From: Candidatus Methylomirabilis sp.
GTDB lineage: Bacteria; Oederibacteriota; PGYV01; DYJU01
Length of the DNA stretch: 45,948 nt
Direction: 5' to 3'
NCBI GenBank assembly: GCA_020722985.1
Contig: DYJU01000007.1
Location: forward strand, 1 to 45,948
Each line of letters begins with the position of its first letter. The first letter of the stretch is position 1. The translations under genes were made by a program, and so were the position numbers. Positions 10,847-18,503 of the stretch are shown in pieces. Below the pieces are notes generated by a model. That model saw only the letters and a program-made list of their open reading frames with translations, was not told the DNA's origin and did not search any database.

Positions 10847-12136
10847 ATGATACAGCGTTATACACTTCCTGAAATGGGGAATTTATGGAGCGATTATGCA
10901 AAATATAAATCATGGTTGGATGTTGAACTTGCTGTTTGTTATGCCTGGATGAAAAAAGGAAAAATACCTTTAAACGATTACAGGATAATAGTTAAAAAAG
11001 CAGATTTTAATATAAAAGAAATTGAAAAAATAGAAGAGAAAGTCAGACATGATGTAATTGCTTTTTTAACTTCAGTTGCAAAAAAAGTAGGTAAATCATC
11101 ACGTTTCATTCATATGGGAATGACATCAAATGATATGCTTGATACTGCAATGTCATTACGTCTATTAAAAGCATGTGATATAGTTGAAAAAGATTTAAAA
11201 AATTTTATAAGGATTTTAAAAAACCTTGCTTTAAAACATAAAAACACAGTAATGATAGGTAGGACTCATAATATCCATGCTGAACCAACAACATTTGGTT
11301 TAAAAGTTTTAATATGGTATTTTGAAATGAAAAGAAATTTAGATCGTTTATTAAAAGCAAAGGAAGAAGTTAAAGTGGGAAAAATTTCAGGTGCTGTTGG
11401 AAATTATGCGAATATATCGCCAGTTATAGAAAAAATTGCCTTAAAAAAATTAGGGCTAAAACCAGCAGATGCTACAAATCAAATAATACAGCGTGATAGG
11501 TATGCTTTTTTAATGTCAGTTTTAGCAATAATAGCAGGTGGCATTGAAAAAATAGCAACAGAAATAAGAAATCTGCAGCATACAGAAATTTTAGAAGTTG
11601 AAGAACCATTTTCAAAAGGACAGAAAGGTTCTTCGGCTATGCCGCATAAAAGAAATCCGGTTGTTTGTGAGCAGTTATCAGGACTTACGCGTCTTGTTAG
11701 AACCAACACACTTGCTGCTTTTGAAAATATTGCTCTCTGGCATGAAAGGGATATTTCTCATTCTTCTGTTGAAAGAGTAATCATCCCTGATAATTTTATT
11801 TTGATTAATTATATGCTTAATAAAATCTCATGGATTATGGAAAATTTAAATGTATATCCTGAAAATATGAAAAAAAATTTAAATCATCTAAAAGGGCTTG
11901 TATTTTCTCAAAGGGTTTTGCTTGCTTTAATAGAAAAAGGTATGACAAGGGAACAGGCATATAAAATAGTTCAGGAAAACGCAATGAAAATCTGGGCAGG
12001 AGAAAAAAAGGATTTAAAGACTTTACTTTTAGAAGATAAAAAAGTAAGAGCAAAATTAAGTGAAAAAGAAATAGAAGATTTATTTGATATAAATTATTAT
12101 TTGAAAAATATTGATGAAATTTATAAGAGGGTTTAA
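10847..12136 (+). CDS. purB: Adenylosuccinate lyase
   Basis: Cleaves SAICAR in IMP synthesis and adenylosuccinate in AMP synthesis, releasing fumarate. It is a fumarase/aspartase superfamily member: MTSNDMLDTA near the start, RTHNIHAEPTTFG, and the superfamily signature SSAMPHKRNP starting at Ser262-Ser263. The 429 residues match the short, B. subtilis-type PurB. It is the last gene of the long operon, 28 nt after asd. A repeat-filled, gene-free stretch follows, and I see only a weak A/T hairpin (12142-12172) as a possible terminator. Confidence 0.95.
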   Translation: MIQRYTLPEMGNLWSDYAKYKSWLDVELAVCYAWMKKGKIPLNDYRIIVKKADFNIKEIEKIEEKVRHDVIAFLTSVAKKVGKSSRFIHMGMTSNDMLDTAMSLRLLKACDIVEKDLKNFIRILKNLALKHKNTVMIGRTHNIHAEPTTFGLKVLIWYFEMKRNLDRLLKAKEEVKVGKISGAVGNYANISPVIEKIALKKLGLKPADATNQIIQRDRYAFLMSVLAIIAGGIEKIATEIRNLQHTEILEVEEPFSKGQKGSSAMPHKRNPVVCEQLSGLTRLVRTNTLAAFENIALWHERDISHSSVERVIIPDNFILINYMLNKISWIMENLNVYPENMKKNLNHLKGLVFSQRVLLALIEKGMTREQAYKIVQENAMKIWAGEKKDLKTLLLEDKKVRAKLSEKEIEDLFDINYYLKNIDEIYKRV

Positions 12137-12283
12137 ATTCAAAAAATTTTTAAGGCTTAACTTAAAAAAATTTAACATTTTCTGTTGTTAATAATAAGAA
12201 TAATGCGGGGTAAACGTCAGGGATAGAAGCAATTTTTATGTTATCCTTTACGACTGATATACGACTGGATTAAATAACATAAG

Positions 12284-12921
12284 AATAGTTCAGCCACCAG
12301 AAGCAAACTTATAGAAGTGGAGATACTGGTAAGGAAACACTTGATGATGTCATTCTTAGGAAGCCGAAAGAAAAGTTAAGAAGGGGTATATGAGGCTGAC
12401 GAAGCAATCTCGCAGTTGAAAGTGGAAGAAAACAAGGCAATCGGTAATACTATTACAAAAAGAAGTTCCTTCTCCCCATAGGGGAGAAGGATAGGATGAG
12501 GGGGTTTTGTTGTTGCGGTTGGTATACAGCAGGAAATAATAAAGAGGGTGTGATGGAAAAGATACTTAACGAATGCAATACCCCCTCACCCTTGCCCTCT
12601 CCCCCAAGTGGAGAGGGAAAAAAAGAAAAATAAAGGGTGAACGATGTTTAACGAAGCAATCTGGCAGTTGAAAACGGAAGAAAACAAGACTAAAAGGCAA
12701 TCGTTGATAAAAGCAAGATTGCTTTGTCCGGCTCATTTAACCGGGGAATAAAAGGCAGGGATTATCATTCGTCTGATATTTAGAAGGTAGAGACGTCCAT
12801 CCCCCGGGCGTCTAAACTCGGGTAATAGAAGATAAAGAGAATCGTTTGCCTGACTTAAATATGTCAAATTAAAAAAATTATATACGAACTAATTTTGTCC
12901 TACCAGTGGCTAAACTGTTAC
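12284..12921 (+). repeat. Composite copy A of the interspersed MITE-like repeat
   Basis: The left end AATAGTTCAGCCACCAG (from 12284) and the right end CAGTGGCTAAACTGTTAC (to 12921) are the imperfect terminal inverted repeats shared by the family. The copy is about 638 bp, against about 317 for an intact one. A segment containing GAAGCAATCT occurs twice (near 12400 and near 12653), flanking a foreign palindromic element. A further small palindrome lies at about 12791-12813 (AGACGTCC/GGGCGTCT). No gene is visible between 12137 and 13059. Confidence 0.75.
12466..12621. repeat. Nested palindromic element inside copy A
   Basis: The left arm (12466-12506, TTCCTTCTCCCC followed by GGGGAGAAGG) reappears as an imperfect inverted copy at 12579-12621 (CCCCCTCACCC then CCCTCTCCCCC). 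The roughly 40-bp arms flank a 70-bp centre without a convincing gene. It is much more G+C rich than its surroundings, which fits an inserted non-coding repeat. Confidence 0.6.
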
Positions 12922-13012
12922 AGTTATATTTATGGTTTTATCATTTTTTGTGAAATTTTTCGTTATAATTTAAAATAAATATAAGATTGGATTAAATATG
13001 TTATTTTAAATT

Positions 13013-13041
13013 TTGACTTTTTGTGTTTTTATAGTTATAAT
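13013..13041 (+). promoter_or_regulatory. Sigma70-type promoter of the 81-aa gene
   Basis: TTGACT (13013-13018) and a perfect TATAAT (13036-13041) stand 17 bp apart. The start would be near 13048, about 12 nt before the ATG at 13060, so the mRNA leader would barely contain the GGAG site (13051-13054). Confidence 0.65.
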
Positions 13042-13059
13042 TATAAAAAAGGAGAAAAA

Positions 13060-13305
13060 ATGGGAAATAAAGTTTTTGGAGAAGAATTTCAGAAATTTGC
13101 AAAAGAGCATAATTTAAGTGAAGAAGAATTATTAAAATATATTTTTGCGTTTTCAGAAAGAAAAAAGGTTGATTGGATAGAAGAAAGAAGAGAAAAAAGA
13201 AGAAAAAGAATAGCGTGCTTAAATAACAGACGCAAAATGCTTCTTTCTGATTTAGATGTTTCAATGATGACTCTGGATCAGATGAAAAAACCAATTAGCA
13301 GATAG
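13060..13305 (+). CDS. Small basic protein of unknown function, 81 aa
   Basis: I do not recognise this protein. It starts at ATG 13060 with GGAG 5 nt upstream; a longer TTG reading from 13021 would overlap the promoter and is rejected. Residues 1-35 look like an amphipathic helical region (KEHNLSEEELLKYIFAF). Residues 36-60 are strongly basic (EERREKRRKR) and could bind nucleic acid. It has its own good promoter but no gene partner, and interspersed repeats lie on both sides. A small DNA- or RNA-binding protein is possible, but that is a guess. Confidence 0.65.
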   Translation: MGNKVFGEEFQKFAKEHNLSEEELLKYIFAFSERKKVDWIEERREKRRKRIACLNNRRKMLLSDLDVSMMTLDQMKKPISR

Positions 13306-13368
13306 TAAAAGAAACATGCAGATTACTTTATTGTTTGAAATATAAAAAACTTACCATCTAAAAATAAT

Positions 13369-13583
13369 AATAGTTCAGCCAACAGAAGTTCACTTGTAAA
13401 AGTGTGGCTACTAGTAAAAAAACAAGGTGAGCAGGCATCCAGGTACAAGATCAAGATTGTTTTGACAGGCGAGAGTTAACCGAGGAATAGAAAATAAAGG
13501 GATTCATTTGCCTGATTTTAATATGTTAAATCAAAAAAAATTAAATATGGACTAATTTCGTTCTACTGGTGGTTAAACTATTA
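13369..13583 (+). repeat. Copy B of the MITE-like repeat (internally deleted)
   Basis: It begins AATAGTTCAGCCAACAG and ends CTACTGGTGGTTAAACTATT, matching both family termini. At about 215 bp it lacks roughly 100 bp of the interior. TAAAAAT occurs at both borders (near 13360 and 13581), a possible remnant of the target duplication. It fills most of the 388-bp gap between 13306 and 13693. Confidence 0.7.
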
Positions 13584-13626
13584 AAAATTAAAGTGAAATC
13601 ATAAATTCCCTTCTACCATTTTTAAT

Positions 13627-13656
13627 TTGACAAATATAAAAAATATAGAATAATAT
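13627..13656 (+). promoter_or_regulatory. Promoter of the thioredoxin-like gene and malQ
   Basis: TTGACA (13627-13632), an 18-bp spacer and TAATAT (13651-13656) precede the ATG at 13694, which has CGGAGGAG as its RBS. Confidence 0.5.
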
Positions 13657-13693
13657 TATTCTGGTCATTTAAAATTATAAAACGGAGGAGCAA

Positions 13694-13960
13694 ATGGGAA
13701 ACCGTATAATATTTTTTTCACTCGCAGGTTGCAGCATGTGTGAGCAGTTCAAACCGGTTTTCGAAAAAGTTGCAAAAGAGCATAATTTAACTTATGAATT
13801 CTATCAATTACCTGATGCGCCGAGAGAAATAAAACTACTTGTTTATAAATATAGCATAGAAAAATTTCCAACAGTATTAATTATGGAAGGTGAAAAAACC
13901 GAAAAGATAGAAGGTTCTGTAACAGAAAGTAAATTGATTGAAAAATTAAGAATAAATTAA
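13694..13960 (+). CDS. Thioredoxin-like fold protein with a CxxC site, 88 aa
   Basis: A short thioredoxin-fold protein. The beta strand IIFFSLAGC leads to CSMC (from residue 13), a redox-active CxxC in the right place for a thioredoxin/glutaredoxin. KFPTVLIM near residue 57 holds the cis-proline. At 88 residues it is nearer to glutaredoxin-sized minimal thioredoxins than to classic TrxA (about 105 residues), and the WCGPC motif is absent. It could reduce disulfides or act as a thiol chaperone; the partner is unknown. Its stop is 2 nt before the malQ start, so the two genes are cotranscribed. Confidence 0.8.
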   Translation: MGNRIIFFSLAGCSMCEQFKPVFEKVAKEHNLTYEFYQLPDAPREIKLLVYKYSIEKFPTVLIMEGEKTEKIEGSVTESKLIEKLRIN

Positions 13961-13962
13961 AA

Positions 13963-15789
13963 ATGTTATATAATAAAAAAATTTATGAAAAATTTTTACA
14001 ACTTGCAGCAAAAGATAAATGGGAAAAGATAGGGATAAAAAGGCGGGCTGGCGTTTTAGCCCCGCTTTTTTCTATTTATTCGGAAAATTCAACTGGAATT
14101 GGAGATATCTACGATATAAAATTATTGGTAGACTGGTGTAAAAAATGCGGACTATCAATTATACAACTTTTACCTTTAAATGATACTGGCTATAAATTTA
14201 CACCTTATGATTGTATTTCAACCTTTGCCCTTGATCCTGTTTATATAAATCTTTATAAATTAAAAATACCAGATATAAATAAATTTATGCCGCAGATAAA
14301 TGCTATAAAAGAAAAATATAAAATTGGGGAAAGAATTAATTATAATATAAAAAGAGAAAAATTGAAAATTTTGTGGGAAATTTTTAAATCACAAAAAGAA
14401 ATAAATGAAGAGTATGAAGATTATGTGGAGGAAAACAATTTATGGTTAGATGATTATGCCATTTTTATGGTTTTAAAAGAGCAGAATGATGAAAAATCAT
14501 GGGAAGAATGGCAGGATATTTATAAGAAAAAAGATGGAGAAAAGATAGAAAGATTTCAGAAAAAAAATTTTGATAGAATAAATTATTTTAGATGGATACA
14601 ATGGCAGATTTTTTTACAGTTTAAAGAAGTTAAAGAATATGCAAATGAAAATGGAATTTTTATTCTGGGAGATTTACCATTTTTAGTGTCCCGTGATTCT
14701 GTTGATGTGTGGGCTAATCAAAAATTTTTTAAGTTAGATTTAGCATCAGGTGCACCACCTGATATGTATTTTGCAAAAGGACAGCGCTGGGGAATGCCAC
14801 CATATAACTGGGAAGAAATTGAAAAGGGAAATTATGTTTACTTAAAAGAAAAAATAAAATATGCTGAAAATTTTTATGATATGTTCAGGATTGATCATTT
14901 TGTTGGTCTTTTCAGAATATGGACGATTAAACTTTCTGAACCTTTAAATACATTTGGATTAAATGGCAAATTTGATCCCGAGGACGAAAAAGAATGGAAG
15001 AAACATGGACATAAAATTTTAAAAGTTATGCTAAATGGCAATATGCTTCCCTGTGCAGAAGATTTAGGAGTTGTGCCGCAAAGTGCATATGAAACGTTAG
15101 ATGAGTTTGGTTTACCCGGAATGGATGTCCAGAGATGGATGCGTAATTGGGGAAAAACTTATGATTTTAAAAGACCTGATGAATACAGGGAAAATTCTAT
15201 TTCAGTAATTTCAAGTCATGATATGACCCCACTTATTACATGGTGGGAAAATGAAGCAGGGACTGTGGACATTAAACTTATAGAAAAGTTGTGCGAAGAA
15301 TATAATTTTGATTTTAATCAGATTATAGATAAACTTTTTGATAAAAAAGGAAAAGAAGAAAAAAGAATAAAGTGGAAAAAAGAAATAGATTCGCCTGAAA
15401 AAGTTCTTGAAATTTTAAATAAAACAAGGGATGAAGTATGGATGTTTTATGATTTGCATAGAGAAACTTTTGATGAAAAAGAAAAATTTTTAAAATATTT
15501 AGAAAATGAAAATTTAGATAGAGAAAAAGCAAGTAAAGAATTTGTAAAAACAGCAATTATTAAATGTATGCAGGCAAAATCAATTTTTTCTATACAGAAT
15601 ATTTTTGATTTTTTATCATTAGGTAACTTTTTTGAAAATATAAACAAATGGGATTTAAGAATTAATACACCGGGGATTATAAGTAATAAAAACTGGAATC
15701 TTACCATTCCTCTAACGCTTGAAGATTTAATGTTATCTGATATAAATCAGGTAATAAAGAAGATACTGGAAATTAGCGAAATATACTGA
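13963..15789 (+). CDS. malQ: 4-alpha-glucanotransferase (amylomaltase), GH77
   Basis: Transfers alpha-1,4-glucan segments between maltodextrins in glycogen/maltodextrin metabolism. The N-terminal RRAGVLAPLFSIYS and STGIGDI segments are typical of GH77. Catalytic residues visible are Asp311 (FRIDHFVG, nucleophile), Glu366 (CAEDLG, acid/base) and Asp420 (SSHDM, transition-state stabiliser). At 608 residues it is about 100 longer than common bacterial MalQ, mainly through charged insertions around residues 100-200 and 440-550. There is no clear Shine-Dalgarno; the start follows the upstream stop by 2 nt, which suggests translational coupling. Confidence 0.9.
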   Translation: MLYNKKIYEKFLQLAAKDKWEKIGIKRRAGVLAPLFSIYSENSTGIGDIYDIKLLVDWCKKCGLSIIQLLPLNDTGYKFTPYDCISTFALDPVYINLYKLKIPDINKFMPQINAIKEKYKIGERINYNIKREKLKILWEIFKSQKEINEEYEDYVEENNLWLDDYAIFMVLKEQNDEKSWEEWQDIYKKKDGEKIERFQKKNFDRINYFRWIQWQIFLQFKEVKEYANENGIFILGDLPFLVSRDSVDVWANQKFFKLDLASGAPPDMYFAKGQRWGMPPYNWEEIEKGNYVYLKEKIKYAENFYDMFRIDHFVGLFRIWTIKLSEPLNTFGLNGKFDPEDEKEWKKHGHKILKVMLNGNMLPCAEDLGVVPQSAYETLDEFGLPGMDVQRWMRNWGKTYDFKRPDEYRENSISVISSHDMTPLITWWENEAGTVDIKLIEKLCEEYNFDFNQIIDKLFDKKGKEEKRIKWKKEIDSPEKVLEILNKTRDEVWMFYDLHRETFDEKEKFLKYLENENLDREKASKEFVKTAIIKCMQAKSIFSIQNIFDFLSLGNFFENINKWDLRINTPGIISNKNWNLTIPLTLEDLMLSDINQVIKKILEISEIY

Positions 15790-15850
15790 AAAATTTATGT
15801 TTATGATTATTGTTCTAAATTAGATAAATATTGTTAACAGGGAGAAAGAT

Positions 15851-16984
15851 ATGAAAAAAATTTTTTTAATAATTTTATCTGTTTTTTTTGCATCAATACT
15901 TTTCTCATCTGATTTTTTATTAAATGATTGTGATTCATTAAAAAGTAATGGAGTTTGGCAGGGACAGGGGGCAGAAAGAAAAATAACCGATGAAGAAAAA
16001 CAATCAATAACGCAGGGGAAAAACGCGTTAAAAATAATCATATCAAATATGGCAATTGTAAAAGATGATATTGCAATACTTTCTGATTTTAAACCTGAAA
16101 ATTTTTCAGGTTATAAAGGTTTATATCTTGATGTGTATATACCCTGCATAGATAAAGAGCAAAATCAATTTTTTGATATGTCTCTGTATGCGGATAGTAT
16201 TTTAAGTAATAAAATCATTCAAAAAATTGCAGATGACGCACTTTTAACATGTGGTAAAAATAAAGTTTATTTTGAATTTAAATTAAAAAATAAAAAACCT
16301 GAAGAAATAAATGAAAAGGATAGTATAGATAGATTAAATTTTGTATTTATAGATAAAAAAGAAAATAATGTAAAAGAAATTTATTTTGATAATATAAAAC
16401 TTATTTCAAAAACTCCAACTGTTACGCCAACCCCAACGGCGATGCCAGATAAAAAAATAGCAGGTAAAAGAATACTTATTTATTATCCATACTGGAATCC
16501 ACAATACAGGTCAAGTAAAATTCCTTTGAAAAAAGTTACTCATATATGCCATGCTTTTATACTTCCGACATCATCAGGTGAAATACAGGCACCGGATGGT
16601 TATCAGGAACCGGAATTAACAGATGATGCCCATAGGGCAGGTGTTAAGGTTTTAGCATCAATAGGTGGCTATAATTTAGAAGCATCAGCATCCTTCAGAC
16701 GTATTGCAGCATCTAATGAATTGAGAAAAACTTTTGCTGATAATTTAGAAAAGTTTTTAAGACAGAACAGATATGATGGTATTGATTTTGACTGGGAATT
16801 TCCAGAAGGATTAAGTGATAAGAAAAATTTTGTTTTGCTTTTAAAGGAAGTAAAAGAAAAATTTAAAAATTCAGCAGGACCTGCGCCTTACTGGCTTATA
16901 ACAATGGCTGTAAATCCAGGTCATTACTATGCACAATGGCTTGATTATGATGCTTTTGCACCTTATGTTGATTTTATAATGTAA
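15851..16984 (+). CDS. GH18 chitinase-like protein, N-terminal part of a frameshifted gene
   Basis: A secreted glycosidase of the GH18 (chitinase) family, broken by a frame change. Residues 1-19 are a signal peptide. Residues 20-187 form a beta-rich module resembling carbohydrate-binding or CIA30-type domains. A short TPTVTPTPT linker follows, and the GH18 barrel starts near 205. The catalytic motif DGIDFDWE (309-316) is complete, with Glu316 as the acid. The frame ends at TAA 16982-16984, right after VDFIM. The next ORF continues with MTYDFHG, the following GH18 strand. Inserting one A in ATAATG (near 16978) would restore FINVMTYDF exactly. Confidence 0.8.
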   Translation: MKKIFLIILSVFFASILFSSDFLLNDCDSLKSNGVWQGQGAERKITDEEKQSITQGKNALKIIISNMAIVKDDIAILSDFKPENFSGYKGLYLDVYIPCIDKEQNQFFDMSLYADSILSNKIIQKIADDALLTCGKNKVYFEFKLKNKKPEEINEKDSIDRLNFVFIDKKENNVKEIYFDNIKLISKTPTVTPTPTAMPDKKIAGKRILIYYPYWNPQYRSSKIPLKKVTHICHAFILPTSSGEIQAPDGYQEPELTDDAHRAGVKVLASIGGYNLEASASFRRIAASNELRKTFADNLEKFLRQNRYDGIDFDWEFPEGLSDKKNFVLLLKEVKEKFKNSAGPAPYWLITMAVNPGHYYAQWLDYDAFAPYVDFIM

Positions 16985-17475
16985 TGACTTATGACTTTCA
17001 TGGTTCATGGTCAGACCACTGTGGACATAACTCTCCCCTTTATACGGGCAATGATACTTTTGATGATGCAAGTTGCGATTCCGCAATTGATTATATAGTG
17101 AATACTCGTGTAGTGAGGTCAGATAAAGTAAATTTAGGAATCGCTTTTTTCGGAAGAAAATTTTTAACATGTGGTGAGATGTATGAGAAATGTGCGGGGA
17201 ATTGTAGTGATGAGTATATGCAGTATTATACAATCCACGGACTTATTGGTTCTGGCTGGCAGGAAAAATGGGACGATGCATCAAAGGTTCCTTATCTTAT
17301 TCAACCAGGAGGAAAAAATATAATAAGTTATGATAATGCCAGATCAATTAAAGAAAAAGTAAAATACTCTATTTCGAAAAATTTAGGTGGAGTTTTTGTA
17401 TGGGATATAACAGGAGATTATGTTAATAATGAAAATATTTTTTTAGATGTGATATATAAAGAAATAAATAAATAA
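16984..17475 (+). CDS. GH18 chitinase-like protein, C-terminal part of a frameshifted gene
   Basis: This segment has no RBS of its own and starts mid-domain with MTYDFHGSW, the conserved GH18 beta-6 strand (substrate-binding Met-Thr-Tyr-Asp). It continues through the rest of the barrel: VNLGIAFFGRKF, then the closing strand GGVFVWDITGDY. The 163 residues complete the domain begun at 15851 in another frame. It is translated only if the break is a sequencing error or the ribosome slips by -1. I infer one original protein of about 541 residues. Confidence 0.75.
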   Translation: MTYDFHGSWSDHCGHNSPLYTGNDTFDDASCDSAIDYIVNTRVVRSDKVNLGIAFFGRKFLTCGEMYEKCAGNCSDEYMQYYTIHGLIGSGWQEKWDDASKVPYLIQPGGKNIISYDNARSIKEKVKYSISKNLGGVFVWDITGDYVNNENIFLDVIYKEINK

Positions 17476-17540
17476 AGATTTGAAGGATACCGATTACTAA
17501 ATGAAAAACAAAAAGACTTTGCTGGATAAACACATTTGGT

Positions 17541-17972
17541 AATAGTTCAGCCACCAGGAGTCAACTTGTAAAAGTTTAGATATTTATAGAAACACTTGAA
17601 AATGCTGTCATTCTTAGGAAGCCGAAAGAGGAATGTAAAATGGAAAATAAGGGCGTATGAGGCTTAAGGAAGCAATCTTGCAGTTGAAAGCGGAAGGCAG
17701 ACAAGACTAAAAGGCATCGGGTGATAAAAGCAAGATTAGTTGTCCCTCCGTGTGTTTCTTAGAAAGACGCTTAGGGATGGGCGTTTCTACCTTGACTTCT
17801 TTAAGTGTCCACCACGTCTATCCTTATTCCCAAACATATTTTTTTAGGACTTGACATCGGGGGGGTATGCTATAATATAGACATAATAGATAGGTATTTA
17901 ACTGATTTGCATTTGTAAAAAATATATAATATATTGGTAGTACAAATTTTACTTATGGTGGCTAAACTATTA
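17541..17972 (+). repeat. Copy C of the MITE-like repeat with inserted promoter-like DNA
   Basis: The left end is AATAGTTCAGCCACCAG and the right end GGTGGCTAAACTATTAC. The left half aligns with other copies (GGAAGCCGAAAG, GAAGCAATCTTGCAG). After about 17745 it diverges into about 180 bp of foreign sequence containing a small palindrome (AAAGACGC/GGCGTTTCT) and two promoter-like elements. It is part of a gene-free stretch, 17476-18503. Confidence 0.65.
17851..17876 (+). promoter_or_regulatory. Promoter-like element with a seven-G spacer
   Basis: TTGACA (17851-17856) and TATAAT (17871-17876) are both perfect but only 14 bp apart, with a run of seven G in the spacer. Such short or G-rich spacers occur in regulator-dependent promoters (for example MerR- or CsoR-type metal control), but no regulator gene or downstream gene is seen here. 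Confidence 0.3.
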
Positions 17973-17985
17973 CATTTATTTTCCC

Positions 17986-18066
17986 GACATAGATGAGGCT
18001 AAAGAAGCAATAGAAAAAGCAGAAAAAGTAAAGGAATTTGTTTTGAAAAAACTTAATATCAGTTGA
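17986..18066 (+). pseudogene. Fragment of a HEPN-domain protein C-terminus
   Basis: An open frame ending at TGA 18064-18066 reads PDIDEAKEAIEKAEKVKEF and then VLKKLNIS. A Y-x-Pro-Asp stretch followed by an Ala/Glu/Lys helix is the usual end of HEPN-domain (MNT/HEPN toxin-like) proteins. There is no start codon, no RBS and no N-terminal part; the upstream bases belong to repeat copy C. I infer a toxin-antitoxin relic cut by repeat insertion. The match is short, so a chance helix is possible. Confidence 0.4.
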
Positions 18067-18106
18067 TATATAAAGAATATTTTATATTAAACTTATAATA
18101 ATCATT

Positions 18107-18424
18107 GTAATAGTTTAGATACAAGAAGTCCGCTTGTAAATGTGTGGCTACTAGTAAGGAACCCTCCAGTGTCGTCATTCTTAGGAAGCCGAAAGATGAG
18201 GGCGGAAGGGAAAACAAGGATATATGAAACTTAAGGAAGCAATCTGGCTGTTTAAAAACGAAAAAAGACAATAAAAAGGCGATTGATGATAAAATCAAGA
18301 TTGCTTTGTCAGGCTCAATGAACGGTAGAATAGAAGATAAAGGGTATCAATCGCCTGACTTTAAAATGACAACAAAAAAAATTATTTATGAGCCAATTTT
18401 ATTCTACCAGTGGCTAAACTGTTA
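18107..18424 (+). mobile_element. Copy D of the MITE-like repeat (near full length)
   Basis: GTAATAGTTTAG at the left and CAGTGGCTAAACTGTTAT at the right form the imperfect terminal inverted repeat. The 318-bp length matches the insertion at 44145-44461. Internal inverted repeats include AGCAATCT/AGATTGCT and GGCGATTGA/TCAATCGCC. No transposase is encoded. A 62-codon ORF inside it is not a gene. It lies 79 bp before the GH8 gene. Confidence 0.7.
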
Positions 18425-18503
18425 TCTTAAATTTACTATCCTAAAACGAAACTTTTACAAAAAATCATTGTCTAAACGTTTAAATAAAATATAGGTATAA
18501 ATA

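Noticed and set aside
12142-12172. Terminator after purB
   Set aside because: The stem is almost only A-T pairs without a clean T tract. It is too weak to list as a feature.
16970-16990. Programmed -1 frameshift site in the GH18 gene
   Set aside because: No X-XXY-YYZ slippery heptamer, and no obvious downstream pseudoknot. A single-base loss is the simpler reading.
12284-18424. CRISPR array
   Set aside because: The repeats are long, irregularly spaced, imperfect and end in inverted repeats. There are no short regular direct repeats with unique spacers and no cas genes.
18306-18494. 62-codon ORF before the GH8 gene
   Set aside because: It lies mostly inside repeat copy D, has no RBS, and aligns with non-coding parts of other copies.
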